DNA of 64,000 nucleotides from JBAOHV01 sp963714875 (GTDB lineage: Bacteria; Actinomycetota; Acidimicrobiia; Acidimicrobiales; Microtrichaceae). Positions 52,325-61,563 of this stretch are shown one piece after another (within the stretch, counting starts at the first letter, position 1; the number at the start of each line of letters is the position of its first letter). The notes beneath the pieces were generated by a model. The model saw only the letters and a list, made by a program, of their open reading frames with translations, was not told the origin of the DNA and ran no database searches. The stretch covers positions 186,001 through 250,000 of the forward strand of contig CAVQQI010000011.1 in the NCBI GenBank assembly GCA_963714875.1. Reading direction: 5' to 3'. The position numbers were made by a program, and so were the translations under genes.

Positions 52325-53275
52325 ATGGCGTCGACTCCCGTCGTCGAGCTCCCCGACGAGGCCGAGGACTATCTGCTGCACCTGGTGGTCGAGAAGGGCC
52401 GGTCGCCACTGACGGTGTCCGCCTATCGGCGCGACCTGCGTCGCTACTGCGGGTTCCTCGCCGAGCGCAGCAGATCGCTGGGCACCGCTGGTCCCGACGA
52501 CGTCGCCGACTTCGCGACCTCGTTGCGCGTCGGGGGTTTGGCGCCGTCATCGTCGACCCGCACGTTGGTCGCGGTGCGGAACCTGCACCGGTGGCTGTCC
52601 GCCGAAGGCGTGCTGGGGCCCGACCCCACGGTGTCGATGGAAACACCCAAGCTGCCGCGTCCGCTGCCGAAGGCGCTGACGGAACAGCAGGTGCTGATGT
52701 TGCTGGGGGCGGTCGAGGAGCGGATCGCAGTGCAGCCGGACCCGCTGGCGCTGCGCGACCTTGCGCTGTTCGAGGTGCTCTACGGCACCGGGGCGCGCAT
52801 CTCGGAGGTGTGCGGGCTGGGGTTCGGTGACGTCGACCTGGACGGTGCGCTCGTGCGGCTGTTCGGCAAGCGGTCCAAGGAACGCATCGTGCCGTTGGGG
52901 CGACCGGCCATCCAGGCCCTCGCGGTCTGGCTCGACGAGGGGCGCCCGTCGGTGGCGCCGACGGCCTGGCGCTCCCGTGACGATGCCGACGCGGTGTTCC
53001 TCGGCGCCCGCGGCGGGCGACTCACGCGGCAGGGTGGGTGGCTGGTGCTGCAGCGCTGGGCCCGCACCGTGGGTCTCGCCGACCTGGTGAGCCCGCACGT
53101 GCTGCGTCACTCGTGCGCCACGCACCTGCTGGACCGTGGCGCGGACATCCGTACGGTGCAGGAGCTGCTCGGTCACGCCTCGATCAGCACGACCCAGATC
53201 TACACCAGGGTGGCGACCGATCGTCTCTGGCAGGCCTACAGCGATGCGCACCCACGCGCCGGGGCGCCTCGATGA
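52325..53275 (+). CDS. xerD: Tyrosine recombinase XerD
   Basis: XerD resolves chromosome dimers at dif with XerC. The N-terminal core-binding domain (1-105) has LHLVVEKGRSPLTVSAYRRD; the catalytic domain has Arg in YGTGARISEVCGL, Lys in LFGKRSKERIVPLG, His-x-x-Arg in SPHVLRHSCATHLL, His in ELLGHASISTTQIY and the nucleophile Tyr in that last motif. It has 316 residues. The ATG is preceded by little SD signal. It overlaps the next gene by 4 nt. Confidence 0.93.
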   Translation: MASTPVVELPDEAEDYLLHLVVEKGRSPLTVSAYRRDLRRYCGFLAERSRSLGTAGPDDVADFATSLRVGGLAPSSSTRTLVAVRNLHRWLSAEGVLGPDPTVSMETPKLPRPLPKALTEQQVLMLLGAVEERIAVQPDPLALRDLALFEVLYGTGARISEVCGLGFGDVDLDGALVRLFGKRSKERIVPLGRPAIQALAVWLDEGRPSVAPTAWRSRDDADAVFLGARGGRLTRQGGWLVLQRWARTVGLADLVSPHVLRHSCATHLLDRGADIRTVQELLGHASISTTQIYTRVATDRLWQAYSDAHPRAGAPR

Positions 53276-53856
53276 GCCTGCAGCCGGCACACCGTGTGCG
53301 CAGGTTCCTGCGATCGATCGTCGCCCGTGCCCCGGGTGCACACGACGTGGAGTGGGCCCACGGGTGGCTGACACCCGCCGAGCAGCGACTGTTCGACCGG
53401 ATGCCGGCGGTGGATCGGGCTCACTCGATCGGCGTTGCGCGAGCTGTCGTGGCGCACCTCGAGCGCGACGGCGCCGACGAGCGCAAGAGTCACGACCGGC
53501 CCGGGGTTCCGTCGATCGACGATCCCGACGCCCGCTGGGTGGTGGTCGCGGCCCTCACCCATGACGTCGGCAAGTCGGTCGCGGGGCTCGGCACCTACGG
53601 CCGGGTGGTGGCGACGCTCTCCGAGGCTGCCGGTGGTGCGTCGATGGCCGGAGCCTGGTCCCAACGACGCGGCATGACCCGCAGGGTGGGGCTCTACCTG
53701 CAGTACCCGGAGCTGGGCGCCGAGCTGCTGGCCGTTGCCGGCTCCGATGCGCGCGTGGTCGCGTGGGCGGCGCAGCACCACGAGCCGGAATCGTCCTGGA
53801 CGGTGCCGATCGACCTCGGTCGGCTCCTGGCAGCCGCTGACGACGAGGCGCTCTGA
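53272..53856 (+). CDS. HD-domain phosphohydrolase
   Basis: The 194-residue protein shows an HD-type metal site: His in DRAHSIGVARAVVAHL, the HD pair in VAALTHDVGKSVAGLG and a later AAQHHEPESSW. These domains hydrolyse phosphoesters of nucleotides or cyclic dinucleotides; the substrate cannot be told. It starts in a 4-nt overlap with xerD and ends 13 nt before the convergent trpS stop. Confidence 0.82.
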   Translation: MSLQPAHRVRRFLRSIVARAPGAHDVEWAHGWLTPAEQRLFDRMPAVDRAHSIGVARAVVAHLERDGADERKSHDRPGVPSIDDPDARWVVVAALTHDVGKSVAGLGTYGRVVATLSEAAGGASMAGAWSQRRGMTRRVGLYLQYPELGAELLAVAGSDARVVAWAAQHHEPESSWTVPIDLGRLLAAADDEAL

Positions 53857-53869
53857 GCGGTCGCTCGGA

Positions 53870-54850
53870 TCAGCGGGGGAGCAGGCCGATGTTGGTGCGA
53901 GCCCGATCGACCACCCCGGACGCGACGAGGCGCGCCTTGTCGGCACCGGTGGCGAGCAGCGTGGCGGTGGCGGCGGGGTCCTGACGCAGTTCGGCGACCC
54001 GGGCCTGGATGGGGCGCAGCACCTCGACCACGGCTTCGGCGGTGTCGGCCTTGAGCGGCCCGTACTGCGAGTAGTCCGAGGCGAGTGACTCGGGTTCCCG
54101 TCCGGTGCAGGCGCCCAGGATCGACAGCAGGTTGGACACACCGGGTTTGGCGGCGGGGTCGAAGCGGACCTCGCCGTCGGAGTCGGTCACCGCCCGCTTG
54201 AACTTCTTCGCGACGGCGGCGAGGTCCTCGGTGAGCAGCACGGTGCCGGCGTCGCTGTCGGCGGACTTGGACATCTTGTTGGTGGGTTCCTGCAGGTCCA
54301 TGACCCGGGCGCCGGCAGCGGGAACCGTGGCCACGGGCAGCACGAACGTCTCGCCGTACCGACGGTTGAACCGATCGGCGACGTCGCGGGTCAGCTCGAT
54401 GTGCTGGCGCTGGTCCTCGCCGACGGGAACCCGGTCGGTGTCGTACAGCAGGATGTCGGCGGCCTGCAGCGCCGGATAGGTGAACAGCCCGGCGGAGATG
54501 AAGTCCTTGCCCTCGGACTTGTCCTTGAACTGCGTCATGCGGCGCAGCTCGCCCATCGAGGTGACGCACTGCAACAGCCAGGCCAGCTCGCTGTGTTCGT
54601 CGACGTGGCTCTGCACGAACAGCGTGCACGCGTCCGGGTCCAGCCCGCAGGCCATCAGGACCTGGGCCAGTTCCAGGGTCCGCGCACCGACCTCGCCCGG
54701 GGACTTGGGAACCGTGAGGGCATGCAGGTCGACGATGCAGTAGAAGCTGTCGGCGTGGTGCTGGTCCTCGACCCAGTTCCTCACCGCACCCAGGAGGTTG
54801 CCCAGGTGCAGGTCGCCGGTGGGCTGGATGCCGGAGAAGACGCGAGACAT
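53870..54850 (-). CDS. trpS: Tryptophanyl-tRNA synthetase
   Basis: TrpS is a class I synthetase of 326 residues: RVFSGIQPTGDLHLGNLLGA (HIGH as HLGN), FYCIVDLHALTVP, YPALQAADILLYDTDRVPVG and the KMSKS loop NKMSKSADSDAGTV. A TAGCAT lies 8 nt before its ATG on the minus strand, which may be a near-leaderless promoter. The divergent scpA gene begins 113 nt away. Confidence 0.96.
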   Translation of the reverse strand: MSRVFSGIQPTGDLHLGNLLGAVRNWVEDQHHADSFYCIVDLHALTVPKSPGEVGARTLELAQVLMACGLDPDACTLFVQSHVDEHSELAWLLQCVTSMGELRRMTQFKDKSEGKDFISAGLFTYPALQAADILLYDTDRVPVGEDQRQHIELTRDVADRFNRRYGETFVLPVATVPAAGARVMDLQEPTNKMSKSADSDAGTVLLTEDLAAVAKKFKRAVTDSDGEVRFDPAAKPGVSNLLSILGACTGREPESLASDYSQYGPLKADTAEAVVEVLRPIQARVAELRQDPAATATLLATGADKARLVASGVVDRARTNIGLLPR

Positions 54851-54950
54851 GAGCGTCGATGCTACCGACCCCCCGAGGTGGTCCCGAACGGGTTCCGCAC
54901 ACCGATGGCCCGCGAATCACACGCGTGTCACTTGACGTGCCGCGGGCGGC

Positions 54951-54956
54951 TATCGT
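54951..54956 (+). promoter_or_regulatory. Putative leaderless -10 (TATCGT) for scpA
   Basis: TATCGT ends 7 nt before the scpA GTG with no ribosome binding site between, the same arrangement as at hisG and argC. Confidence 0.5.
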
Positions 54957-54963
54957 CGTGCCC

Positions 54964-55744
54964 GTGGCCTACGCCGTCGAGACCCCCGTGTACCAAGGTC
55001 CCTTCGACCTGCTGCTGCACCTGATCCTGCGCGAGCAGGTGGAGCTCTACGAGATCTCGCTGTCGACCATCGTCGACGCGTACCTCGTCGAGCTGGATCG
55101 CATGGACCACCTCGACCTGGAGATCGCCACCGAGTTCCTGCTCATCGCAGCGACGCTGGTGGAGCTCAAGACCAAGCGTCTGCTCCCCGGCGACGACGAC
55201 GTGGATCTCGACGACGACCTGTCGCTGTGGGAGGAGCGTGACCTGCTGCTGTCCCGACTGCTCGAGTGCAAGACCTTCAAGGACGCTGCTCGTGTCATCG
55301 AGGTCTTCCACAGCGCTGCGTCGCGGGTGGTCGGCCGCTGTGTCGGTCCCGACGAGCGCTACATGGATCTGGCGCCCGACCTGCTCGAGGGCATCACTGC
55401 GCACCAGCTGCGGGACGCGTTCGTGCGTGCCGCAACACCGAGGCCCCAGCCGCGGATCGACCTGTTCCACGTCGCTCCGATCCGGGCCAGCGTCATCGAC
55501 GCGGTGGCCGATCTCTGCGTCGAACTGCCCCGTCGGGGGCGTGTGTCGTTCCGGGAGCTGACCGCGTCGCTCGCCGAACGACTCGAGGTGGTCGTGCACT
55601 TCCTGGCCATCCTCGAGCTGTTCAAGCAGGGCCTGGTCGACCTTCGTCAGCCCGACACCTTCGGCGACATCGAAGTGGTCTGGCAGCGGTGGCGAGCTGG
55701 TCGGCGCGGGTGCGCTGGACGCCATCGACGTCTACGACGGCTGA
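54964..55744 (+). CDS. scpA: Segregation and condensation protein A (3' frameshift)
   Basis: ScpA is the kleisin bridging SMC heads. Seen: YQGPFDLLLHLILREQVELY at the N terminus, DAYLVELDRMDHLDLEIATEF, LIAATLVELKTKRLLP and, at the C-terminal winged helix, VHFLAILELFKQGLVDL. In the frame as read, the gene runs into scpB as a fused product through an Arg-rich junction. One extra base near 55685 explains this: removing it gives a GGELVGAGALDAIDVYDG end and a TGA at 55742-55744, about 259 residues. The start is GTG 54964. Confidence 0.9.
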
Positions 55745-55758
55745 GTCGGGGGCTCTGG

Positions 55759-56463
55759 ATGCAGGACGAGGCTCGTCGGGCGCTCGAGGCGCTGATCATG
55801 GTGGCCGACCAGCCGGCCGACCCGGCACTGCTCGCGCAGCTGGTGGAGCTCAGCCCCGAGGCCGTCGAGGAGCTGCTGGAGGAGCTGGCCCGCACCTATG
55901 AGGAGCAGGGCCGTGGCTTCCAGCTGGCGAAGGTGGCCGGCGGCTGGCGTTTCCAGAGCCACGAGGACTGCGCCGCCTACGTCGAGCGCTACGTGCTGTC
56001 GGGCCAGACCGCCCGGCTGTCCGCCGCTGCGCTCGAGACCTTGGCGATCGTGGCCTACAAGCAGCCCATCTCGCGGGCGCAGGTCGCCGCGATCCGCGGC
56101 GTCGGCGTCGACGGCGTCATGCGCACGCTGGCCCAGCGTGGCTACATCGACGAGGTCGCGAAGGACCCGGGCCCGGGACAGGCGACGCTGTTCGGCACCA
56201 CCCAGCTCTTCCTCGAGCGGCTGGGGATGAACTCGCTGACCGAGCTGCCGTCGCTCGGGGATTTCATCCCGGGAGCGGACGTGGTGGAACTGCTCGAGCA
56301 GGGACTCCGGGTGGACGAGGACCCGCCGTCCGGGCGCGGCGACGGCCCACCGTCCAGCGACGGTACCGGGGGGCTGGACGACGATGACGGGCGTTCCGGC
56401 CCGCTGATCGCCGTCGATCTGGGCGACGAGCCGGTGATCGACCTCGATGCAGGGGACGACTGA
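55759..56463 (+). CDS. scpB: Segregation and condensation protein B
   Basis: ScpB binds ScpA as a dimer of winged-helix pairs. Seen: MQDEARRALEALIMVADQPA at the start, LARTYEEQGRGFQLAKVAGG, RLSAAALETLAIVAYKQPIS and VDGVMRTLAQRGYIDEV, LFGTTQLFLERLGM. It has 234 residues with an acidic, disordered tail of about 60. ATG 55759 is 14 nt after the repaired scpA stop. Fusion with scpA in the raw frame is regarded as artefact. The rluB-like gene follows after 6 nt. Confidence 0.92.
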   Translation: MQDEARRALEALIMVADQPADPALLAQLVELSPEAVEELLEELARTYEEQGRGFQLAKVAGGWRFQSHEDCAAYVERYVLSGQTARLSAAALETLAIVAYKQPISRAQVAAIRGVGVDGVMRTLAQRGYIDEVAKDPGPGQATLFGTTQLFLERLGMNSLTELPSLGDFIPGADVVELLEQGLRVDEDPPSGRGDGPPSSDGTGGLDDDDGRSGPLIAVDLGDEPVIDLDAGDD

Positions 56464-56469
56464 TCGGGC

Positions 56470-57396
56470 GTGTCCGATCCGCCGACGCCCGACAGCGATG
56501 CCGAGTTCTCCGATGCGGTCCCGGCCGATGAGATCGTGGTCGACCGGGTCCGGACCGGTTCTGCCGATGCCGGTGGCAGCGTCACTGGTCCGACCCTGCG
56601 CGAGGGCGAGCGTCTGCAGAAGGTGCTGGCCCGCGCCGGCCTGGGGAGTCGCCGGGTCTGCGAGGAGCTGATCGAGGACGGCCGGGTGAGCATCAACGGC
56701 GAGGAGGCCGTGCTCGGTGCGCGTGTGGATGTCGACGCCGATGTGGTCGCGGTCGACGGCGTGCCCCTGGGTGTGCGTCCCGGGCCTGGTGTACTACCTG
56801 CTGAACAAGCCGAGCCGGCGTCGTCACCACCGCGGAGGACACCCATGGGCGCCCCACCGTGGTGGACCTGGTCCCCGACGAACCGAGGGTGCACTCCGGT
56901 GGGCCGCTTGGACATGGACACCGAAGGGTTGCTGCTGCTGACCAACGACGGCACGCTCACCCACCGGCTCACACATCCCAGTTTCGGCGTGGAGAAGGAG
57001 TACGTCGCCCAGGTCAGGGGCACGCCCGGACGTGGCGCGCTGCGCCGCCTCCGTGAAGGCGTCGAGCTGGATGACGGGCCGACCGCGCCCGCCCGGGCCA
57101 GCTCGCCGGCACCAGGAATGGTGAAGCTGGTGCTGCACGAGGGTCGGAACCGTCAGGTGCGCCGGATGTGCGACGCCGTGGGGCATCCGGTCACCAGGTT
57201 GGTGCGGACCCGCATCGGATCGCTGCGGGACACCGAGTTGGCGCCGGGGGAGTGGCGTGAGCTGACCATCGATGAGGTGCGGGCGCTGGAGCGAGCGGTG
57301 CTCGACCCCTCGGTGCTCGCATCACCGGAGCGCTCCGACGACGACAGCGTCGATGTGGTCCTCGACGTCGACGGTGTGCCCGGCGACGACCGCTAA
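56470..57396 (+). CDS. rluB: RluB/RsuA-family pseudouridine synthase (three frameshifts)
   Basis: An S4-domain pseudouridine synthase of large-subunit type (about 307 residues repaired). S4 domain: RLQKVLARAGLGSRRVCEEL, INGEEAVLG. Catalytic domain: YYLLNKPAGVVTT (after repair), the catalytic Asp in VGRLDMDTEGLLLLTNDG, then HEGRNRQVRRMCDAVGHPV and IGSLRDTELAPGEWRELT. Three single-base insertions are needed near 56783, 56813 and 56895; the net is +3, so the frame is restored and the raw ORF stays open with a garbled stretch of about 35 residues. The stop TAA forms part of the next promoter. Confidence 0.85.
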   Translation: MSDPPTPDSDAEFSDAVPADEIVVDRVRTGSADAGGSVTGPTLREGERLQKVLARAGLGSRRVCEELIEDGRVSINGEEAVLGARVDVDADVVAVDGVPLGVRPGPGVLPAEQAEPASSPPRRTPMGAPPWWTWSPTNRGCTPVGRLDMDTEGLLLLTNDGTLTHRLTHPSFGVEKEYVAQVRGTPGRGALRRLREGVELDDGPTAPARASSPAPGMVKLVLHEGRNRQVRRMCDAVGHPVTRLVRTRIGSLRDTELAPGEWRELTIDEVRALERAVLDPSVLASPERSDDDSVDVVLDVDGVPGDDR

Positions 57397-57399
57397 CCT
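57394..57399 (+). promoter_or_regulatory. Putative leaderless -10 (TAACCT) for chorismate mutase
   Basis: TAACCT ends 7 nt before the ATG; its TAA is the stop codon of the rluB-like gene. No Shine-Dalgarno lies between. Confidence 0.45.
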
Positions 57400-57406
57400 C
57401 GTCCGG

Positions 57407-57775
57407 ATGTCCGAGTCCGTGCTGGCCCTGCGGGGAGCGATCACCTTGGAGCGCGACGAGCGCGAGCACCTCCTCGAGCGCGTGCAGCGGCTGTTGTCCG
57501 AGATGCTCGAACGCAACGCGATCGACCACGACGACCTGGTGTCGATCCTGTTCACCGCGACGCCGGACGTGCACTCCGCCTTTCCCGCTGCCGCTGCCCG
57601 GGCCATGGGTCTCGGCGACGTGCCCCTCATCTGCGCCCAGGAGCTCGACGTCGAGGGCGCGATGCCGCTGTGCATCCGGGTGATGCTCCACCTGCGCACC
57701 GAGCGCCGTCGTGGCGAGCTGCACCACGTCTACCTGGAACGTGCTCGAAGCCTCCGCGACGATCTTCCCGGATGA
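57407..57775 (+). CDS. aroH: Chorismate mutase, AroH type
   Basis: A monofunctional trimeric chorismate mutase of the Bacillus AroH class, converting chorismate to prephenate. The 122 residues include LRGAITLERDERE (Arg near residue 7), SILFTATPDVHSAFPAAAAR, LICAQELDVEGAMPLCIRVM (with the Cys-Ile-Arg of the active site) and HVYLERARSLRDDL. It sits directly before the prephenate dehydrogenase domain that uses its product. Confidence 0.93.
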   Translation: MSESVLALRGAITLERDEREHLLERVQRLLSEMLERNAIDHDDLVSILFTATPDVHSAFPAAAARAMGLGDVPLICAQELDVEGAMPLCIRVMLHLRTERRRGELHHVYLERARSLRDDLPG

Positions 57776-57782
57776 CCGGTCG

Positions 57783-60161
57783 ATGACCGCTGTGGCACCG
57801 CGGCGTGCCGGGTTGGTGGGCACCGGTCTGATCGGAGGATCGGTCGGGCTTGCATTGCGCCGCCGTGGGTGGCATGTCACCGGGACCGATCGCGACCCAG
57901 CCCGTCTGGAGCGCGCCGCCGAGCTCGGGGTGCTCGATGCGGTGGGCGTCGACCCCGACGCGGAGCTGACCTTCGTCGCCGTGCCGGTCTCGGCGGTGCC
58001 GGCCGCGGCGGCCGATGCGCTCGACACAGGTGGTGTGGTGACCGACGTGGGCAGCGTGAAGGCGCCTGTGGTCGCTGCAGTCGATCATCCCCGTTTCGTG
58101 GGGGGCCATCCCATGGCCGGTTCGGAGGCCGTGGGCGTCGACGGCGCACGCTCGGACCTGTTCGACGGGGCGGCGTGGGTGCTGACCCCGACCACGTCGA
58201 CCGACCAGCAGGCGCACGCACTCGTGCACTCGGTGGTGCGCTCGTTCGGGGCTGACGTGCTCACACTCGCTCCGGCCCAACACGATCGGATGGTCGCCAC
58301 GGTGTCGCACGTGCCGCACCTGGGTGCAGCGGCGCTCATGCAGCTCGCTGCGGCGCGGGGCGAGAGCGACGCAGCGTTGTTGCGGCTCGCAGCGGGTGGC
58401 TTCCGCGACATGACCCGGATCGCCGCGGGGGACCCCGCGATGTGGTTGGACGTGTGTGCGGAGAACCGCGACGCCATCGTGGACGTGCTGGACGACCTGC
58501 TCGCGACGTTGGGTGAGTTCCGCCGGGTCGTCGACGACGGCGATCGTGAGGGCCTGCGCCGTCAGCTCCAGGCTGCACAGACATCGCGACGTGCCCTGCC
58601 CATGGGCGCGCCACCTGCCGAGCAGCTGGCAGAGGTCCGGGTGGCGATCCCCGACCAGCCCGGCGAGCTGGCGATGGTCACTGCGTTGGCAACAGATCGT
58701 TCGATCAACGTCTACGACGTGGAGGTCGCCCACAGCATCGATGAACCCGGTGGCCGACTGCTGTTGGTGGTCGATGCGGCTCGTGCGGGCGAACTGGTCG
58801 AGGCGCTCTCGACGACGGGGGCGGATCGCGTCGTCCCACGAGCTCTGATGGGCGAACACGACGACCTCGAGATCATCCCGATCGACCACCCGCTCGACGC
58901 CGTCGTGCGACCGCCGGGATCGAAGAGCCTGACCAACCGGGCGCTGATCGTGGCATCGCTCGCCGCCGGTGTCTCGACGCTCGACGGCCTGTTGTTCTCC
59001 GATGACACCGAGGCGATGCTCAGCTGCCTGCACGAGCTGGGTGTCCGGTTGGAGCTGGACCGGGAGCGGTGTTCGGTGACCGTGCGCGGTGTGGGGGGAG
59101 TGCCGCCGGTCGATGGTGCGCTGCTGGATGCACGCCAGTCCGGCACCACCTCGCGGTTCGTCCTGCCGGTCGCGGCGCTGGGCCGCGGCACGGTCGTGAT
59201 CGACGGTGGCCCGCAGCTCCGTGCGAGACCGATGGGCGACCTGATCGATGCGTTGCACGCCATGGATGCCGACATCGAGCCGCTCGGTGAGCCGGGGCAT
59301 CTTCCGGTGCGACTGGAGGCCTCCGGGTTGTCCGGGGGACAGTTGTCGGTCCGCGGTGACATCAGCAGCCAGTTCCTGTCCGGTCTGCTGCTCGCCGCGC
59401 CGTGCATGCGGGAGGGTCTGATCGTCGACGTGAGCACCGATCTGGTCTCGGTGCCCTACGTCGAGATGACCGTGGCGGTCATGGAGGCGTTCGGCGCCAC
59501 CGGCATCACCCACGAGGTCGGCACCGACGGACACCGACGGCTGACGGTGCCCCCCACCGGATACCGAGCGGTCGAGCGTTACCAGATCGAGCCGGATGCA
59601 TCGGCGGCGTCCTACTTCTTCGCAGCCGCGGCCATCTGCGGCGGCAGTGTGCGGGTCGAGGGACTCGGCGAGCGGTCGCTGCAGGGCGACGTGGCGTTCG
59701 TCGACGCACTCGAGCGCATGGGCGCCACCGTGGAGCGCGCGTCCGATCACGTGACCGTGCAGGGCGCAGCTGAGTTGCGCGGCATCGAGGTCGACTTCAG
59801 CGATCTCTCCGACACCGCCCAGACGTTGGCGGTGGTCGCCCCGTTCGCATCGACGCCGACGACGATCTCCGGGATCGGGTTCATCCGCCACAAGGAGACC
59901 GACCGCGTCGCTGCGACCGTGGCCGAGCTGCAGCGGTGCGGCATCCGCGCCGAGGAGCTCGTCGACGGGTTCCGGATCCACCCCGGCACACCCCGTCCGG
60001 CCACTGTCTCCACCTACGACGACCACCGCATGGCGATGAGCTTCGCTCTGCTCGGACTTGCCGCCCCGGGTATCCGCATCGCAGATCCGGGCTGCGTCGC
60101 GAAGACCTTTCCCGACTACTGGACTGCGCTGGACGCGCTCCGCGGCAGCGAGAGGTCCTAG
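57783..60161 (+). CDS. Prephenate dehydrogenase - EPSP synthase fusion
   Basis: One open frame of 792 residues encodes TyrA then AroA. TyrA part (1-265): GLVGTGLIGGSVGLALRRRG, VTDVGSVKAPVV, FVGGHPMAGSEAVGVDGA, then an ACT-like domain (about 285-350) with AIPDQPGELAMVTALA that may sense tyrosine. AroA part (about 370-790): RPPGSKSLTNRALIVASLAA, DARQSGTTSRFVLPVAALG, GDISSQFLSGLLLAAP, RHKETDRVAATVAELQR and YDDHRMAMSFALLGL. It thus covers the shikimate step and tyrosine branch. The junction contains a CTGATG (internal ATG 58848), so a single base error could have joined two separate overlapping genes; see findings. Confidence 0.85.
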   Translation: MTAVAPRRAGLVGTGLIGGSVGLALRRRGWHVTGTDRDPARLERAAELGVLDAVGVDPDAELTFVAVPVSAVPAAAADALDTGGVVTDVGSVKAPVVAAVDHPRFVGGHPMAGSEAVGVDGARSDLFDGAAWVLTPTTSTDQQAHALVHSVVRSFGADVLTLAPAQHDRMVATVSHVPHLGAAALMQLAAARGESDAALLRLAAGGFRDMTRIAAGDPAMWLDVCAENRDAIVDVLDDLLATLGEFRRVVDDGDREGLRRQLQAAQTSRRALPMGAPPAEQLAEVRVAIPDQPGELAMVTALATDRSINVYDVEVAHSIDEPGGRLLLVVDAARAGELVEALSTTGADRVVPRALMGEHDDLEIIPIDHPLDAVVRPPGSKSLTNRALIVASLAAGVSTLDGLLFSDDTEAMLSCLHELGVRLELDRERCSVTVRGVGGVPPVDGALLDARQSGTTSRFVLPVAALGRGTVVIDGGPQLRARPMGDLIDALHAMDADIEPLGEPGHLPVRLEASGLSGGQLSVRGDISSQFLSGLLLAAPCMREGLIVDVSTDLVSVPYVEMTVAVMEAFGATGITHEVGTDGHRRLTVPPTGYRAVERYQIEPDASAASYFFAAAAICGGSVRVEGLGERSLQGDVAFVDALERMGATVERASDHVTVQGAAELRGIEVDFSDLSDTAQTLAVVAPFASTPTTISGIGFIRHKETDRVAATVAELQRCGIRAEELVDGFRIHPGTPRPATVSTYDDHRMAMSFALLGLAAPGIRIADPGCVAKTFPDYWTALDALRGSERS

Positions 60162-60204
60162 CGTGGAACCACCCCGTGACCGCCCAGCAGAAGGAAACAC
60201 ACAC

Positions 60205-60846
60205 GTGCGAGTGATCGCGATCGACGGCCCTGCCGGTTCGGGCAAGTCCACGGTGGGACGCCGCCTCGCCGAGCAACTGGGCCTCACCTACCTGGACACC
60301 GGAGCGATGTACCGAGCGGTGGCGTTCGCCTCGATGCGACGCGGCGTCGATCCTGCCGACGACGAACCGGTCGCCGCGGTCGCCCGCGACATGGACCTGG
60401 TCGTCGACGACGGAAAGGTGAACGTGGACGGCGTCGACGCGACCCTGGAGATCCGCGGTGCCGAGGTGTCGCGAGCCGTCAGCCTGGTCGCAGCGAACCC
60501 GGGTGTGCGTGACGAGATGCGGTCCCGCCAGCGTGTCTGGGCAGCCGAGCACGGCGGCGGCGTCATCGAGGGTCGAGACATCGGATCGGTGGTGTTCCCT
60601 GACGCGGTGCTCAAGGTGTACCTGACCGCCGATCCCGCCGTGCGTGCCCAGCGGCGGTCCAAGGAGATGCTCGATGCCGACTACGACGAGGTCGCCGCTG
60701 ACATCGCTCGTCGCGACGCATCGGATCAGAGTCGGTCGGACAGCCCGTTGGTGCAGGCCGACGGGGCAGTCACCGTCGACACGACCGGCCTCGGGATCGA
60801 GCAGGTCCTCGAGTTGATCGTCGACATGGTCGAGCAACGCTCATGA
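60205..60846 (+). CDS. cmk: Cytidylate kinase
   Basis: Cmk phosphorylates CMP and dCMP. The P-loop is AIDGPAGSGKSTVGRRLAEQ, then LGLTYLDTGAMYRAVAFAS, VIEGRDIGSVVFPDA and VYLTADPAVRAQRRSKEM. It has 213 residues. The GTG at 60205 is preceded by AAGGAA about 9 nt away. It lies between the TyrA-AroA gene and plsC, matching the aroA-cmk linkage known in many bacteria. It overlaps plsC by 4 nt. Confidence 0.94.
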   Translation: MRVIAIDGPAGSGKSTVGRRLAEQLGLTYLDTGAMYRAVAFASMRRGVDPADDEPVAAVARDMDLVVDDGKVNVDGVDATLEIRGAEVSRAVSLVAANPGVRDEMRSRQRVWAAEHGGGVIEGRDIGSVVFPDAVLKVYLTADPAVRAQRRSKEMLDADYDEVAADIARRDASDQSRSDSPLVQADGAVTVDTTGLGIEQVLELIVDMVEQRS

Positions 60847-61563
60847 GCAGCGGCCACGCCGAGCCGGTCGAGCCGACCGGGGGCATCGAACCTGTCGAAC
60901 CCGCTCGACGCCACCGTGTCGCCGCCATGACGGCGCGAGAACGCATCGGGTACCGCTGCATCCGGTTGGTCCTGGAGATCTGGTGCCGTGTGTTCTGGCG
61001 GATGACGGTGGTCGGCCGGGACAGATTGCCCACGGTGGGTCCGTTCATCCTGTCGCCGTCGCACCGCTCCAACGTCGACTTCCTGGTCACCGGCGCAGCG
61101 ATTCCTCGGGTCATGCGCTTCGTGGCCAAGGACAGCCTCTGGTCGAACGACCGCTTCGGGCGGTTCTTGGTGCACATGGGTGCCTTTCCGGTGAACCGTG
61201 GCCGGGCGGACCGGCGCGGCGCTGCGCAACTGCTCCGAGGCGCTGGCCCACGGAGATCCGGTGGTGATGTTCCCGGAGGGACGTCGCAAGAGCGGCCAGG
61301 TGATCGAGGACCTGCAGGAGGGTCCCGCATGGGTGGCGTGCCGTGCCCGGGTTCCGATCGTGCCGGTGGGTCTCGGTGTGACCGACCGGGCGATGCCGAT
61401 CGGATCGAAGTTCGTCCGCCCGGTCAAGCTGACCGTTGTCATCGGCGAGCCGATCTACCCCGACGTGCCGGCCTCGGGCCGTGTGCCGCGCGGTGCGGTC
61501 GCAGAACTCACTGAGCAGCTCCGCGATGAGGTCCAGCGCTGCTTCGATCTGTCGCGGCGTTGA
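60843..61563 (+). CDS. plsC: PlsC-type 1-acylglycerol-3-phosphate acyltransferase (one frameshift)
   Basis: A membrane-associated acyltransferase of about 239 residues making phosphatidate for phospholipids. The catalytic HX4D is in SPSHRSNVDFLVTGAA, motif II around GRFLVHMGAFPVNR, and motif III is MFPEGRRKSG with VPIVPVGLGVTD after it. One +1 shift near 61214 follows NRGRADR. Several hydrophobic residues near the start could anchor it. Its last 56 nt overlap the convergent kinase-like gene, an unusually long overlap for this genome. Confidence 0.85.

Noticed and set aside
54964..56463. ScpA-ScpB fusion protein
   Set aside because: The fused frame passes through an Arg-rich stretch unlike either protein; dropping one base near 55685 restores a normal ScpA end and a TGA 14 nt before the ScpB ATG.
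57627..60287. Minus-strand open frame of 886 residues
   Set aside because: Shadow of the TyrA-AroA gene; composition is His/Arg/Gln-rich without motifs.
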